Source of the DNA: Roseovarius amoyensis
Lineage (GTDB): Bacteria; Pseudomonadota; Alphaproteobacteria; Rhodobacterales; Rhodobacteraceae
Direction of reading: 5' to 3'
Assembly: GCF_003260265.1 (NCBI RefSeq)
Contig: NZ_QITQ01000012.1
Span: 1 to 64,000 of the forward strand
DNA: 64,000 nucleotides
Shown: positions 8,174-18,684 of the stretch, piece after piece
How the letters are laid out: each line of letters opens with the position of its first letter
Position numbering within the stretch: position 1 is the stretch's first letter
Position numbers and translations under genes: made by a program
Notes under the pieces: model-generated
The model's database searches: none
The model's input: the letters and a program-made list of their open reading frames with translations, nothing else
What the model was told of the DNA's origin: nothing

Positions 8174-8937
8174 ACAAGCCGCTTGCCACCTGGCTGGACC
8201 GCGATGGCGCGCTGCTAAGGTTGCGGCTGTCCCGGCCCAAGGCCAATATCCTTGATGCAGAAATGATCGCGGCGCTGGATGCGGCCTTTGCCGAGCACGA
8301 AGAAAACCCCGCGCTAAAGACCGTTCTGATCGACGCCGAGGGCCCGCATTTCAGCTTTGGCGCCAGCGTCGAAGAACACATGCCGGATGGCTGCGAGCAG
8401 ATGCTGGTCGCGCTGCACGGCCTGATCCGGCGGATGGTGGAATGCCCGGTTCCGATCCTGGTCAGTGTCCGCGGCCGCTGTCTGGGCGGCGGTCTGGAAC
8501 TGGCCACCGCGGGGCATCGCCTGTTCGCCAGCGCCGATGCCGAGCTGGGCCAGCCCGAGATGATGCTGGGGGTGTTTGCGCCTGCCGCCTCGTGCCTGCT
8601 GCCTGAACGGATCGGCCAGGCCGCCGCCGAAGACCTGCTTTGGTCGGCGCGCACGATCCCGGCGACGGAGGCGCGCGAGATCGGGCTGATCGACGTCATC
8701 GACCCCGACCCCGAAGAGGCCGCGCTGAGCTGGTTCGACAAGCACCTGAGCAGCAAGAGCGCCAGCTCGCTGCGCCGTGCGGTACGCGCCGCGCGTCTCG
8801 ACCTGGCCGAACGGATCTCGGCCAAGCTGGAACGCGTCGAGCGGCTCTATCTCGACGACCTGATGAAGACCCAAGACGCCGTGGAGGGCCTGACCGCCTT
8901 TCTTGAAAAGCGCCCTGCGAACTGGAGCAACCGATGA
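8170..8937 (+). CDS. dch: Cyclohexa-1,5-diene-1-carbonyl-CoA hydratase
   Basis: A 255-residue crotonase-family protein with FSFGASVEEHMPD (first oxyanion-hole strand and the characteristic downstream segment) and VRGRCLGGGLELATAGH (second). Dch hydrates the diene made by benzoyl-CoA reductase to 6-hydroxycyclohex-1-ene-1-carbonyl-CoA, the Had substrate. I chose the ATG at 8170, which overlaps the oah stop (ATGA); the frame extends upstream only into oah. It overlaps bcrC by 4 bp. The order oah-dch-bcrC matches known Thauera-type clusters. Confidence 0.93.
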   Translation: MNKPLATWLDRDGALLRLRLSRPKANILDAEMIAALDAAFAEHEENPALKTVLIDAEGPHFSFGASVEEHMPDGCEQMLVALHGLIRRMVECPVPILVSVRGRCLGGGLELATAGHRLFASADAELGQPEMMLGVFAPAASCLLPERIGQAAAEDLLWSARTIPATEAREIGLIDVIDPDPEEAALSWFDKHLSSKSASSLRRAVRAARLDLAERISAKLERVERLYLDDLMKTQDAVEGLTAFLEKRPANWSNR

Positions 8938-10109
8938 CCCAAAAATCCACATCCGATATTGTTGCGCGCTGTCAGGCGCTCTACGAGGACACCCGCTTTA
9001 CCGCCGCGCGTGAATGGAAGGCGGCCAAGGAGGGGCGCAAGGTCGTCGGTTACATGCCGATCTACGTCCCGCGCGAGATCATCCATGCCGCCGGCATGAT
9101 GCCGCTGGGCATCATGGGCGGGGGTGACAACCTCGAGGTGATCCACGGCGACGCCTATTATCAAAGCTACATCTGCCGGATCCCGCGCTCGACCATCGAA
9201 CTGGGCGTGTCCGGCCGGCTCGATTTTGTCGACGGGATGCTGTTCCCCTCGATCTGCGACGTCATCCGCAACCTGTCGGGCATGTGGAAGATGCTTTTCC
9301 CCAATGTCTATGCCCGCTACTTCGACGTCCCCCAGACCTACGAGGACGAGGTCGGCGGCACCTTCTACGAAGGCGAGATGCGCGAGCTGCTTGAGGATCT
9401 GGGCCGCATCGCCGGGCGCAAGGTCACCAATGACGACGTGCTGAACTCGATCGGTGTCTACAATGAAAACCGCCGCGTCATCCGCGACCTGTACAAGCTG
9501 CGCGCCGAGCAGCCCTGGAAGGTGCCCGCGTCAGAGGCCTATCTGGTGCTGCGCGCGGGGCTGTTGATGCCGGTCGAAGAGCATACGCAGATCTTGCGCG
9601 ACTATATCGACGCGGTCGCGGCCTCTGATCGCCCGATCAAGGACAACGCCAAGGTGGTCGTGACCGGCATGTTCTGCGAACAGCCGCCGCTGAACCTGAT
9701 CAAGTCGCTGGAACTGAGCGGCTGCTACGTTGTCGAGGACGACTTCATGCTGGTGTCTCGCTGGCTGATCGACGATGTCCCGACCGAGGGCGATGGGCTG
9801 CATAACCTGGCACAGGCGTTCCTGCATCGCTCGACCAGTACCGCGGCCAAATACGAACCCAACGAGACCGAGAAGGGCAAGTTCCTGATCGAGGCGGTAC
9901 GCCGCACCGGCGCCGAGGGGGTGATCTTTGCTTCGCCCAGCTTCTGCGATCCGGCGCTGCTGGACCGGCCCATGCTGCAGCACAAGCTGAGCGATGCCGG
10001 CATCCCCTTCATCGCCTTCAAATACGCAGAGAACTCCGGCCAGATGCAGCCCATCCGCGAACAGGCCGGCACCTTTGTAGATTCCATCAAGCTCTGGAGT
10101 GCAGCATGA
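8934..10109 (+). CDS. bcrC: Benzoyl-CoA reductase, subunit C (gamma)
   Basis: A 391-residue member of the HgdB/FldC-type dehydratase subunit family that forms half of the benzoyl-CoA-binding module. Recognisable stretches are EWKAAKEGRKVVGYMPIYVP, YQSYICRIPRST and FPSICDVIRNLSGMWK, with cysteines positioned to hold a [4Fe-4S] cluster shared with BcrB. The BcrABCD enzyme uses two ATP and reduced ferredoxin to reduce the aromatic ring to the 1,5-diene; the module is oxygen sensitive. The four bcr genes follow in the order C-B-A-D with 4-bp overlaps, as in Thauera aromatica (badDEFG in R. palustris). Confidence 0.95.
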   Translation: MTQKSTSDIVARCQALYEDTRFTAAREWKAAKEGRKVVGYMPIYVPREIIHAAGMMPLGIMGGGDNLEVIHGDAYYQSYICRIPRSTIELGVSGRLDFVDGMLFPSICDVIRNLSGMWKMLFPNVYARYFDVPQTYEDEVGGTFYEGEMRELLEDLGRIAGRKVTNDDVLNSIGVYNENRRVIRDLYKLRAEQPWKVPASEAYLVLRAGLLMPVEEHTQILRDYIDAVAASDRPIKDNAKVVVTGMFCEQPPLNLIKSLELSGCYVVEDDFMLVSRWLIDDVPTEGDGLHNLAQAFLHRSTSTAAKYEPNETEKGKFLIEAVRRTGAEGVIFASPSFCDPALLDRPMLQHKLSDAGIPFIAFKYAENSGQMQPIREQAGTFVDSIKLWSAA

Positions 10110-11416
10110 CAGCCAAACCCAAAAGCCCCGCCGCCGAGGTCCAGAAGGACGACTCGATGCTGTTGCAAAAGGCGATGATGGCCAAGCACTACGACCGTCT
10201 CGCCAATGCCAAGGAAAACGGTGAAAAGGTCGCTTCGACCTTTGTTCCCGGCAACCTCAACGAATTGCTGATGTGCTTTGACCTGGTCAACAACCTGCCC
10301 GAGGTCAACGCCATCCAGTCCGGCCTGCGCCGTCAGTCGGGCGGCTACATCATGGAGGCAGAGCGTTCGGGCCATTCCGAGGACGTCTGCACCTATGTGA
10401 AATCCGACATCGGCATGATGGCCAAGGGCAATATCGGCCCCAATGGCCGCAAGCTGCCCGACCCGGACGTGCTGATGCTCAGCTATACCGGCTGCTTTAC
10501 CTTCATGAAGTGGTTCGAGCTGCTGCGCGAGCAGTACAAGTGCGAGACGATCTTTCTGCAGACCCCGTACCTGGCCGACGGCAAGGTCACGCCGAACATG
10601 GTTCAGTATATGGTCAAGCAGTTCAAGGAGGACGTCATCCCCAAGCTGGAAAAGGTTTCGGGCGTCAAGTTCGACATCGACCGGCTGCGCGAATACCTCA
10701 AGAAATCGGCCAAGGCCGAGGATGACCTTGTTCATGTCCTGCAATCGGCCAAGAACAAGCCCTCACCGATCGACGCCTATTTCGGCGGCATCTACTATAT
10801 CGGCCCGATCTTCGGCGCCTTCCGCGGCACCGATGACGCGATCGACTATTACCGGTTCCTGCGGCAAGAGGTCGATGACCGCGTCGCCAAGGGGCTGGGC
10901 CCCGTCACGCCCGACGGCGTGATGCAGGAAGAGAAATACCGCCTCGTGGTCGAGGGGCCGCCCAACTACACCAGCTTCCGCCAGTTCTGGAAAATGTTCT
11001 ACGAGGAAGGCGCGACCGTCGTTGCCTCGTCCTATACCAAGGTGGGCGGCACCTATGATTTCGGCTTCCGCCACGATCCCGACAGGCCGCTGGAGACGCT
11101 CGCCGAGTACTGCCTTGGCGTCTACACCAACCGCAGCCTGCCGATGCGCATCGAGATGCTGGTCAACTACATCAACGAGTACGAGGCCGATGGCCTGCTG
11201 ATCAACTCGATCAAGAGCTGCAACAGCTTTTCAGCCGGTCAGCTGCTGATCATGCGCGAAGTCGAAAAGCGCACCGGCAAACCTGCGGCATTCATCGAGA
11301 CCGACCTTGTGGACCCCCGCTATTTCTCGGCGGCCAACGTCAAGAACCGTCTCGAAAGCTATTTCCAGATGGTCGAGCAGAAACGCAGCGGCGCGAAAAA
11401 GGAGACGGCAGCATGA
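10106..11416 (+). CDS. bcrB: Benzoyl-CoA reductase, subunit B (beta)
   Basis: A 436-residue partner of BcrC in the same dehydratase fold family, starting at an ATG that overlaps the bcrC stop. Motifs include [34 protein letters not shown] and [12 protein letters not shown]. In the family, the BC dimer binds benzoyl-CoA and the catalytic [4Fe-4S] clusters while the AD dimer hydrolyses ATP. Length and context match BcrB/BadE with no truncation. Confidence 0.95.
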   Translation: MTAKPKSPAAEVQKDDSMLLQKAMMAKHYDRLANAKENGEKVASTFVPGNLNELLMCFDLVNNLPEVNAIQSGLRRQSGGYIMEAERSGHSEDVCTYVKSDIGMMAKGNIGPNGRKLPDPDVLMLSYTGCFTFMKWFELLREQYKCETIFLQTPYLADGKVTPNMVQYMVKQFKEDVIPKLEKVSGVKFDIDRLREYLKKSAKAEDDLVHVLQSAKNKPSPIDAYFGGIYYIGPIFGAFRGTDDAIDYYRFLRQEVDDRVAKGLGPVTPDGVMQEEKYRLVVEGPPNYTSFRQFWKMFYEEGATVVASSYTKVGGTYDFGFRHDPDRPLETLAEYCLGVYTNRSLPMRIEMLVNYINEYEADGLLINSIKSCNSFSAGQLLIMREVEKRTGKPAAFIETDLVDPRYFSAANVKNRLESYFQMVEQKRSGAKKETAA

Positions 11417-12768
11417 AAACCTTTGTCGGTATTGACCTTGGATCGACCACCACCAAGGCGATCCTGCTGGATGAAGCGGGCGATGTGATCGGCCGCGGCA
11501 TCACCAACTCGCGGTCGAACTACGACACTGCCTGCAGCGTGGCCAAGCAGGAGGCGCAGATCGACGCGCGTTTCACGCTTTTCCGCCGCGCATTCGGCGG
11601 TGAGGGCGGCGGCGCGGAGATCGACACCTTCCTGGCCGACCTGGAACGTTCGTTCCGGCTGGAGCAGTTCCTCGAACAGCTTGGCGACTTGGAAGAAACC
11701 TGCGTCAGGCAGGTTCGTGGTGATCGGTTCGAAAAACAGGCCGATGCGGTCAAAGAAGCCTTGAAAGAGGTCTTCAACAGGCTGCGCGGAGAGGCGCCAG
11801 CGATGTTTGGCCCCGATGCCGAACGCAAGTCGGACTTCTTCCGCGATATCGCCGGCTCGCGTTACCTGGAACATGCCGAGAACGTCGCGCGCGAGGCCGG
11901 GCTGTCCTATGACCTGATGCTCAATGTCTATGACAAGTCGATCATCGCGGTCGAAAACCGCCCGCCGTCGGGCAGCCTGAACGAAAAGTTCCGCTGCGCG
12001 CTTGACCGGGTGCGCGCCGGCGACGTGTCGCAGGCCGAAGCGGATGCCGCGCTGTTGTCGCGCATCTCCGGCATGCTGGATATCGAGCTGGAGGAAAGCT
12101 ATGTCGTCGGCACCGGCTATGGCCGGGTGACGCTGCCCTTTCCCAAGGAACATATCCGCTCCGAGATCCTGTGCCACGGGCTGGGGGCGCACATGATGTA
12201 TCCCAACACCCGCACCGTTCTGGATATCGGCGGGCAGGATACCAAGGGCATCCAGATCAACGATCAGGGCATCGTCGAGAACTTTCAGATGAATGACCGC
12301 TGTGCCGCCGGCACCGGGCGTTACCTGGGCTATATCGCCGACGAGATGAACATGGGCCTGCACGAGCTGGGGCCAATGGCGCTGAAATCGGACAAGCCGT
12401 CGCGCATCAACTCGACCTGCACCGTGTTCGCCGGTGCCGAGTTGCGCGACCGGCTGGCGCTGGGCGAACGGCGCGAGGATATCCTTGCCGGTCTGCACCG
12501 GGCCATCATCCTGCGCTCGATGTCGATCCTGTCGCGCTCGGGCGGGGTGGCGGACGAGTTCACCTTTACCGGCGGCGTGGCCAAGAACGAGGCCGCGGTG
12601 CGCGAGCTGAGGAAACTGATCAGCGAAAACTATGGGGAGGTGACGATCAACATCAACCCCGACTCGATCTACACCGGCGCGCTTGGCGGCGCCGAATTCG
12701 CCCGCCGTGCCGCCGAGGGCCGCATGGACGGCATTGAAGACGACATCGCAGAAGGAGCCGTGGCATGA
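11413..12768 (+). CDS. bcrA: Benzoyl-CoA reductase, ATPase subunit A (alpha)
   Basis: A 451-residue ASKHA-fold ATPase. [13 protein letters not shown] (4-16) is the phosphate-1 loop and [15 protein letters not shown] (270-284) the phosphate-2 region. Cys297 in [11 protein letters not shown] and Cys336 in [13 protein letters not shown] are the conserved pair that, with the BcrD pair, hold the bridging [4Fe-4S] cluster in this activator family. It couples ATP hydrolysis to low-potential electron transfer from ferredoxin to the BC module. It overlaps bcrB and bcrD by 4 bp each. Confidence 0.95.
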   Translation: MKTFVGIDLGSTTTKAILLDEAGDVIGRGITNSRSNYDTACSVAKQEAQIDARFTLFRRAFGGEGGGAEIDTFLADLERSFRLEQFLEQLGDLEETCVRQVRGDRFEKQADAVKEALKEVFNRLRGEAPAMFGPDAERKSDFFRDIAGSRYLEHAENVAREAGLSYDLMLNVYDKSIIAVENRPPSGSLNEKFRCALDRVRAGDVSQAEADAALLSRISGMLDIELEESYVVGTGYGRVTLPFPKEHIRSEILCHGLGAHMMYPNTRTVLDIGGQDTKGIQINDQGIVENFQMNDRCAAGTGRYLGYIADEMNMGLHELGPMALKSDKPSRINSTCTVFAGAELRDRLALGERREDILAGLHRAIILRSMSILSRSGGVADEFTFTGGVAKNEAAVRELRKLISENYGEVTININPDSIYTGALGGAEFARRAAEGRMDGIEDDIAEGAVA

Positions 12769-13610
12769 TACTTGCAGCAGGGATTGACGTGGGCACCGGT
12801 GCGGTCAAGGCCGCGATATTCCGGGTCGAGAACGGCAAGGAAGAGTGGCTTTCGCGTTCGGTGATGCGTATCCGCCAGCGCGACCCGCTGGAACTGGCGC
12901 GCGAGGCCTTCGAGCAGACGCTCGAGGATGCCGGGCTCAAGGAAGAGGACCTCGACTACATCGCCACCACCGGCGAGGGCGAATCGATCCCGTTCCATAC
13001 CGGGCACTTCTATTCGATGACCACGCACGCGCGCGGCGCCCGGCACCTGGACCCGTCGGCAGAGGCGATGCTGGACTGCGGTGCGCTGCACGGCCGGGCC
13101 ATCGTCACCGACGATCGCGGCAAGGTCGAGAACTACAAGATGACCAGCCAGTGCGCGTCCGGTTCGGGGCAGTTCCTGGAAAACATCGCCCGCTATCTGG
13201 GCATCGCCCAGGACGAGATCGGCGAGCTGTCCAAGCAGGCCGACGACCCCGAAGAGGTCTCGAGCATCTGCGCGGTGCTGGCCGAAACCGACGTCATCAA
13301 CATGGTGTCGCGCGGGATCACCGCACCCAACATCCTCAAGGGTATCCACCTCAGCATGGCCAGCCGCCTGGCGCGCCTGCTGAAATCCATCGGTGCCAAC
13401 GGCAAGACTGTTCTGGTCACCGGCGGGCTGGCCCAGGATGACGGGCTGGTCGAGGCGATGCGAGAGGAACTGGCCAAGATGAAGGGCATGGAATGCAAGG
13501 TCGTCAGCCACCCGGACTCGATTTATGCCGGCGCCATCGGCGCTGCGCTGTGGGGAACGTTCCGGCACAAGCGGCTTGCCGAGTCCGGCATGCTGCTCAA
13601 GGCTTCGTGA
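12765..13610 (+). CDS. bcrD: Benzoyl-CoA reductase, ATPase subunit D (delta)
   Basis: A 281-residue BadF/BadG/BcrA/BcrD-type ATPase, shorter than BcrA. The N-terminal ATP loop reads [16 protein letters not shown] (4-19). Cys130 in [11 protein letters not shown] and Cys169 in [12 protein letters not shown] provide the cluster ligands on this side. It pairs with BcrA to form the electron-activating module. It ends 23 bp before the ferredoxin gene, which has its own AAGGAG site, so ferredoxin is probably co-transcribed. Confidence 0.95.
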   Translation: MILAAGIDVGTGAVKAAIFRVENGKEEWLSRSVMRIRQRDPLELAREAFEQTLEDAGLKEEDLDYIATTGEGESIPFHTGHFYSMTTHARGARHLDPSAEAMLDCGALHGRAIVTDDRGKVENYKMTSQCASGSGQFLENIARYLGIAQDEIGELSKQADDPEEVSSICAVLAETDVINMVSRGITAPNILKGIHLSMASRLARLLKSIGANGKTVLVTGGLAQDDGLVEAMREELAKMKGMECKVVSHPDSIYAGAIGAALWGTFRHKRLAESGMLLKAS

Positions 13611-13633
13611 CAACAAACAAAGGAGATTAGGTA

Positions 13634-13882
13634 ATGGCGCTCAGAATTATGGAGAACTGCACCGCCTGCGACGCCTGCGCGCCGGTATGCCCAAACGAAG
13701 CGATCAGCCCCGGCGACCCGATCTATGTGATTGATCCGTTCAAATGCAGCGAATGCATCGGTGCCGAAGACGAGCCGCAATGCCAGCTGGTTTGCCCGGA
13801 GCAAGAGTGCATCGTCGCCGACCCCGAGTGGGAGGAAAGCGAAGATGAACTGATGGCCAAGTACGAGGCGCTGCACGGCTGA
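13634..13882 (+). CDS. fdx: 2[4Fe-4S] ferredoxin, electron donor to benzoyl-CoA reductase
   Basis: An 82-residue ferredoxin with C9-x2-C12-x2-C15-x3-C19 and C38-x2-C41-x8-C50-x3-C54, plus an extra C59 and an acidic C-terminal helix. The 8-residue insertion in the second motif and the C-terminal extension place it in the Allochromatium-type group, whose clusters have unusually negative and unequal potentials and which serves Bcr in Thauera. Its position at the end of the bcr operon and the presence of korAB on the other side support the electron path 2-oxoglutarate, KorAB, ferredoxin, BcrAD. Confidence 0.92.
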   Translation: MALRIMENCTACDACAPVCPNEAISPGDPIYVIDPFKCSECIGAEDEPQCQLVCPEQECIVADPEWEESEDELMAKYEALHG

Positions 13883-13952
13883 CACCCCACAGCCGGCGCG
13901 TTGCCCATCCGGTCCTGTCCCGTTTCCCCGCCGGACGACCGTTTCGGGCCTG

Positions 13953-13986
13953 CCCCCTGCCGGGTTCCGGCGGGGGGTATTTTTGT
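13953..13986 (+). terminator. Rho-independent terminator of the bcr operon
   Basis: An 11-bp stem, CCCCCTGCCGG paired with CCGGCGGGGGG (one G-T pair), with a 3-base loop, then TATTTTTGTT. It sits 70 bp after the ferredoxin stop. Confidence 0.8.
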
Positions 13987-14045
13987 TGTGATCGCTCTTT
14001 CACAGAGCACTTCCACGCGAAATAGCGGCCGAAGGCCGCCGCGCA

Positions 14046-14174
14046 TCGCCGGGCCGCCCCCGAGGCCCGGCGATTTGTTCATGCAAGCGTATAGTTCCAA
14101 TCTTACATGGGCTTGGCTGGCATAAAGCGCTGCCGCCCGAACGCCGTATCGCCGAGCCCCGGCCCGGCGATACG
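14046..14174. repeat. Two further GC-rich hairpins between convergent genes
   Basis: TCGCCGGGCC / GGCCCGGCGA forms a perfect 10-bp stem at 14046-14055 and 14064-14073, followed on the plus strand by TTTGTTC. CGTATCGCCG / CGGCGATACG forms a second perfect 10-bp stem at 14145-14154 and 14165-14174. Both lie in the 313-bp gap between fdx and the convergent GNAT gene. They probably serve as backup or bidirectional terminators; the second is followed on neither strand by a strong T-run. Nothing else is seen in the gap. Confidence 0.55.
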
Positions 14175-14195
14175 CGGCTTGTCGTCACCGATGCC

Positions 14196-15203
14196 TCAAA
14201 CCGATCGGCGCAGGCTGATTTTCTGGGCGGGGGTGAATTCCATCGCGTTCAGGAACCCGATCAGTCCGGTATCGTTCCAGTCGGTCTCGCTGCGGACTGC
14301 GCCCGCGCGCAGCACCGTCAGGTTGCCCATCAGTTGCGACATCAGCGCCCGGCCGACGCTCTGGCCGGCAAAGGCGGGATCGACGCCGATCGCCTCCAGC
14401 ACAGCCTCGTCGGCGGTCTGGCCGAATTCGCCGTAATCGACGCGGGCCATGACAAACCCCGCGGGCATGCCGTCGATCTCGGCCATCAGCGACAGCCGCA
14501 CGCCCGACTGGTTCAGCACCTGGTCGAGCTTGCGGGCGTAATAGGCGGTGCGGTCGCGGCCCGAATGCCGCCGGTCGATGGCGGCGATACCGGGCAGGTC
14601 GGCCTCGGTCAGCGAACGGACCGGGATGCGGTCACGCGCGAGCGCCATAAAGTCGTCGCCCGAGGGCGAGCTGTAGTCGATCTCGGTCGGTTCTTCGGGC
14701 AGGGTGTCTGGCTCTTTCTCGGGGGTCAGTTCGGCCGCCGGACGGCTGAGCACCACGCGCCCGTCCAGCCCGAACCCGGCCGCGCCCAGGAATTCCAGCA
14801 GCGCGCGCTGAGACCAGTCAACCTGGGTGACCAGTTCCGCAACGCCCTTGTCGCGCAGCGCACCGATCACTGCATCCATCAACGCGCGACCACCGCCATG
14901 GCCCTGCGCCGACGTGTCGACACCGATGGCATCCAGCACGGCGACGCTGCCGGGGCGGCCGAATTCGCCATCCTCCAGCCGCACCAGCGCAAAGCCGGCC
15001 AGACCATCATCCGAGACCAGCCCCAGAGAAATCGCCTCGTCGGCATAGCGCTGGCCGCCGTCGAGGCGCTTTTCGAAATAGCCGCGTCGAGAGGCCCCCA
15101 TGTGGCCCGCGTCGATGGCGGTGATCCGGTCCAGGTCGGCGGCCCCTACGGGGCGGATGCCGAACGCGCCGCCGGCGGGTGTGGTCTGATCTTGGGTGGT
15201 CAT
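14196..15203 (-). CDS. Tandem GNAT-family acetyltransferase
   Basis: A 335-residue protein with two GNAT units. The first (about 14-155) has IRPVGAADLDRITAID and VDTSAQGHGGGRALMDAV (acetyl-CoA pyrophosphate loop Q-x-x-G-x-G/A). The second (about 190-335) has VRSLTEADLPGIAAIDRRH and VDPAFAGQSVGRALM. An acidic, proline-rich linker of about 35 residues joins them. The start at 15203 has a GAGGAGGGA ribosome site; the frame is open to 15338 but that overlaps the hemerythrin gene. Substrate unknown. Lysine acetylation of aromatic acyl-CoA ligases is known in R. palustris, but nothing in this sequence shows that this protein does it. It lies 29 bp downstream of the hemerythrin gene and is probably co-transcribed with it. 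Confidence 0.75.
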   Translation of the reverse strand: MTTQDQTTPAGGAFGIRPVGAADLDRITAIDAGHMGASRRGYFEKRLDGGQRYADEAISLGLVSDDGLAGFALVRLEDGEFGRPGSVAVLDAIGVDTSAQGHGGGRALMDAVIGALRDKGVAELVTQVDWSQRALLEFLGAAGFGLDGRVVLSRPAAELTPEKEPDTLPEEPTEIDYSSPSGDDFMALARDRIPVRSLTEADLPGIAAIDRRHSGRDRTAYYARKLDQVLNQSGVRLSLMAEIDGMPAGFVMARVDYGEFGQTADEAVLEAIGVDPAFAGQSVGRALMSQLMGNLTVLRAGAVRSETDWNDTGLIGFLNAMEFTPAQKISLRRSV

Positions 15204-15231
15204 TGCTGGTCCCTCCTCAGGGGGTTTGGCC

Positions 15232-15738
15232 TCAGGGGTTGTGGGCGGCTTCGAAACCTTCGGCCAGCTCCATGTCCTCTTCCGGTTCCAGCAGGTCCTC
15301 CAGCGCCGGCAGCAGGCCCATCTCCTCTTTCTGGACATGGGAATACATCATCTCGATGAATTCGCCGGCCTGGCCGCGAAAGGCCTTCCAGCTGTCGTCG
15401 GAAAAGCCCGATTCCAGCGCCTCGGCGGCGATGCGGCCCACCTCTTCGCCCAGCGGAACCAGTGCGGCGTGCTCTTCGCGCAGATGTGTCCCGATGCCGA
15501 CATCGCCGGCTTCTTCGAGGCGGGTGAACAGCTCGTCCTCCTCGAATGCGAAATGGCCACGCAGTTCGCGGTCGATCAACGCCGCGGTCTTGGAAAGGGT
15601 CTTGCGGGTGGCGGCGTCCGAGGTGTCGGGCATCTTTCGCCCGGCCTTTCGGATCACCTCTTCAAGTTCCTCGACCAGCACGATGGTGTTGGCGTGGTCC
15701 TCATGCAAGAGCTGGGCGGTGCGTCTTGAAAACTCCAT
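15232..15738 (-). CDS. Hemerythrin-domain (HHE) protein
   Basis: A 168-residue four-helix hemerythrin-like protein. Candidate di-iron ligands are H15 (LLHEDHANT), H62 and E66 (GHFAFEEDE), H85 or H90 (THLREEH), and H134 and E138 (MYSHVQKEE). Such proteins bind O2, NO or iron; some protect oxygen-sensitive enzymes or signal nitrosative stress. It lies next to the oxygen-labile benzoyl-CoA reductase operon. Its promoter has an inverted repeat related to that at the kor/had promoter, suggesting a shared regulator. An AGGAGAT site precedes the ATG. Confidence 0.85.
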   Translation of the reverse strand: MEFSRRTAQLLHEDHANTIVLVEELEEVIRKAGRKMPDTSDAATRKTLSKTAALIDRELRGHFAFEEDELFTRLEEAGDVGIGTHLREEHAALVPLGEEVGRIAAEALESGFSDDSWKAFRGQAGEFIEMMYSHVQKEEMGLLPALEDLLEPEEDMELAEGFEAAHNP

Positions 15739-15782
15739 GAGCGCGATCTCCTAAAGCGTCTCGGCCTGTCAAAGCTACATTC

Positions 15783-15815
15783 TGGTACTATAATACCAAA
15801 ATAAGATTTGCGCAA
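15783..15815 (-). promoter_or_regulatory. Hemerythrin-gene promoter with TGGTA-N6-TACCA operator
   Basis: On the minus strand, TTGCGC (15815-15810), a 17-bp spacer and TATAGT (15792-15787) form a sigma70-like promoter. The -10 box lies inside a perfect inverted repeat, TGGTACTATAATACCA (15783-15798). Its core GTACTATNNTAC matches the repeat at 5825-5836 in the kor/had promoter. Confidence 0.55.
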
Positions 15816-15829
15816 CAGGGACATCGGCC

Positions 15830-16250
15830 GTGACAAAGCAACTGCAGACAAGATGCGCGCTGGTTTCGGGCGGCAAGCGGGGGCTTGGCCGGGCGATGTC
15901 CGACGCGCTGGCGGTGGCCGGGGCAGCGGTGCATGTCTTCGGTGTCGCCCCGGATGAGGGGCGGGGGCGGTTGCGGCCCGCACCCGATATCCTGGTCAAC
16001 AATGCCGGCATCACCCGTGACCGCACCCTGATGAAGATGAGCGCCCGGGAATGAGGGAAGGTGATGGCCGAAATGGCCCGTGCGCTGTTGCCCGAGATAG
16101 TGCAGCGCGCGCTGGACAATACCGCAACCGGCCGGCTGGCCGAGCCCGAGGATATCGCCGCGGCGGCGGTGTTGCTGGTCTCACCTGCGGCGCGCGTGAT
16201 CACAGGGCAGGTGCCGCCGGTGGATGTCGGTCAGCTAATTGCCCGAAAGT
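15830..16250 (+). pseudogene. Decayed short-chain dehydrogenase/reductase (FabG/PhaB-like)
   Basis: In a single frame one reads an N-terminal cofactor loop (ALVSGGKRGLGRAM), then DILVNNAGITRDRTLMKMSARE, an in-frame TGA at 16052-16054 where family members have Trp (TGG), then GKVMAEMA and a C-terminal piece TATGRLAEPEDIAAAAVLLV ending near ITGQ. About 40 residues between the first two blocks and the whole S-Y-K catalytic segment are missing. The gene is therefore broken by a nonsense change and two deletions. SDR genes of this kind usually reduce 3-oxoacyl thioesters or oxidise ring alcohols; its original pathway cannot be told. Confidence 0.8.
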
Positions 16251-16269
16251 GTGGCCCGTGCCGGCCCCC

Positions 16270-17699
<1,430 letters not shown>

Positions 17700-17707
<8 letters not shown>

Positions 17708-18680
17708 CAGGCGCCTCCGCGGTCTTGCCGGCCGGCTGCGTGCGCCGGGTCAGCCAGTGTTCGACCTGGCCGTAGATACCGCGCCCGCCCGACAGGACGG
17801 TGGCGATCAGCAGGATGCCGATGACGATGTGCCAATGGTTGGTATAAGCCGAAATTTCGTGCTTTAGCAGGACAAAGATCACCGCCCCCAGAAGCGGCCC
17901 GATCAGCGTGCCCAGCCCGCCGAGGATGACCACGATCAGCACCTCGCCCGACACCGTCCAGACCAGCATCTCGGGTGAGATATAAAGGATGTGCTGCGCC
18001 GCGATGATGCCTGCGACCCCCGCCAGCATCGCCGAGAACCCCAGCGCCTGCGCCCGGTGGACGACCGTGCTGACCCCCAGCGCGCGCATGCGGTCCTCGT
18101 TCGTGTGAATGCCCGTCAGCGTGCGCCCGAAGGCGGTGCGCAAGACCCAGGCGGCGGCGGCATAGACGGCCAGCACCATCACCAGCGCAAAAAAGGCGAA
18201 TGTCAGGGAATCGCCCATCTTGATACCCAGCCAGCCCAGATCAAAGCGCGAAAGCCCTCCCAACCCGTCATCGCCGCCCAGCCAGCGCCATTTGAAGAAA
18301 ACGGTATAGGCCATCTGCCCGAAGGCGAGCGTTGCCATGATGAAAAAGATGCCTGTGGTGCGCCCGGTTATCCAGCCGATGGCGGTGCCGAAGAGCGCCG
18401 ACGCGCCAATTCCCATCAGGGCCGACGGCAGCGGCGGCCAGCCCAGCTTGACCGAGAAGATTGCATAGGTATAGGCGCTGAGCCCCATCATCGCGCCATG
18501 CGCCAGTGACACCATGCCGCCGAAACCCGCCACCACGTCCAGGCTGATGGCGAGGATGGCGAGAATGGCGATTTCGACTACGATCTCGCGCGCGAAATAG
18601 CCGCCGGCCGAGGCATAGACTGCCAGCCCGGCCAGTGTAGCGAGCAGAACAAGCGTGCGTGCGGGGGATTGCCGGAACAT
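17700..18680 (-). CDS. livM: ABC transporter permease (LivM type)
   Basis: A 326-residue permease with about 9-10 membrane segments and the LivM motifs LDVVAGFGGMVSLAHGAMMGLSAY and VVILGGLGTLIGPLLGAVIF (EAA-like loop). A hydrophilic tail (QVEHWLTRRTQPAGK) lies in the cytoplasm. It lies 4 bp downstream of livH. Together with LivH it forms the channel of the aromatic-acid importer. Confidence 0.87.
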
Positions 18681-18684
18681 CTGG

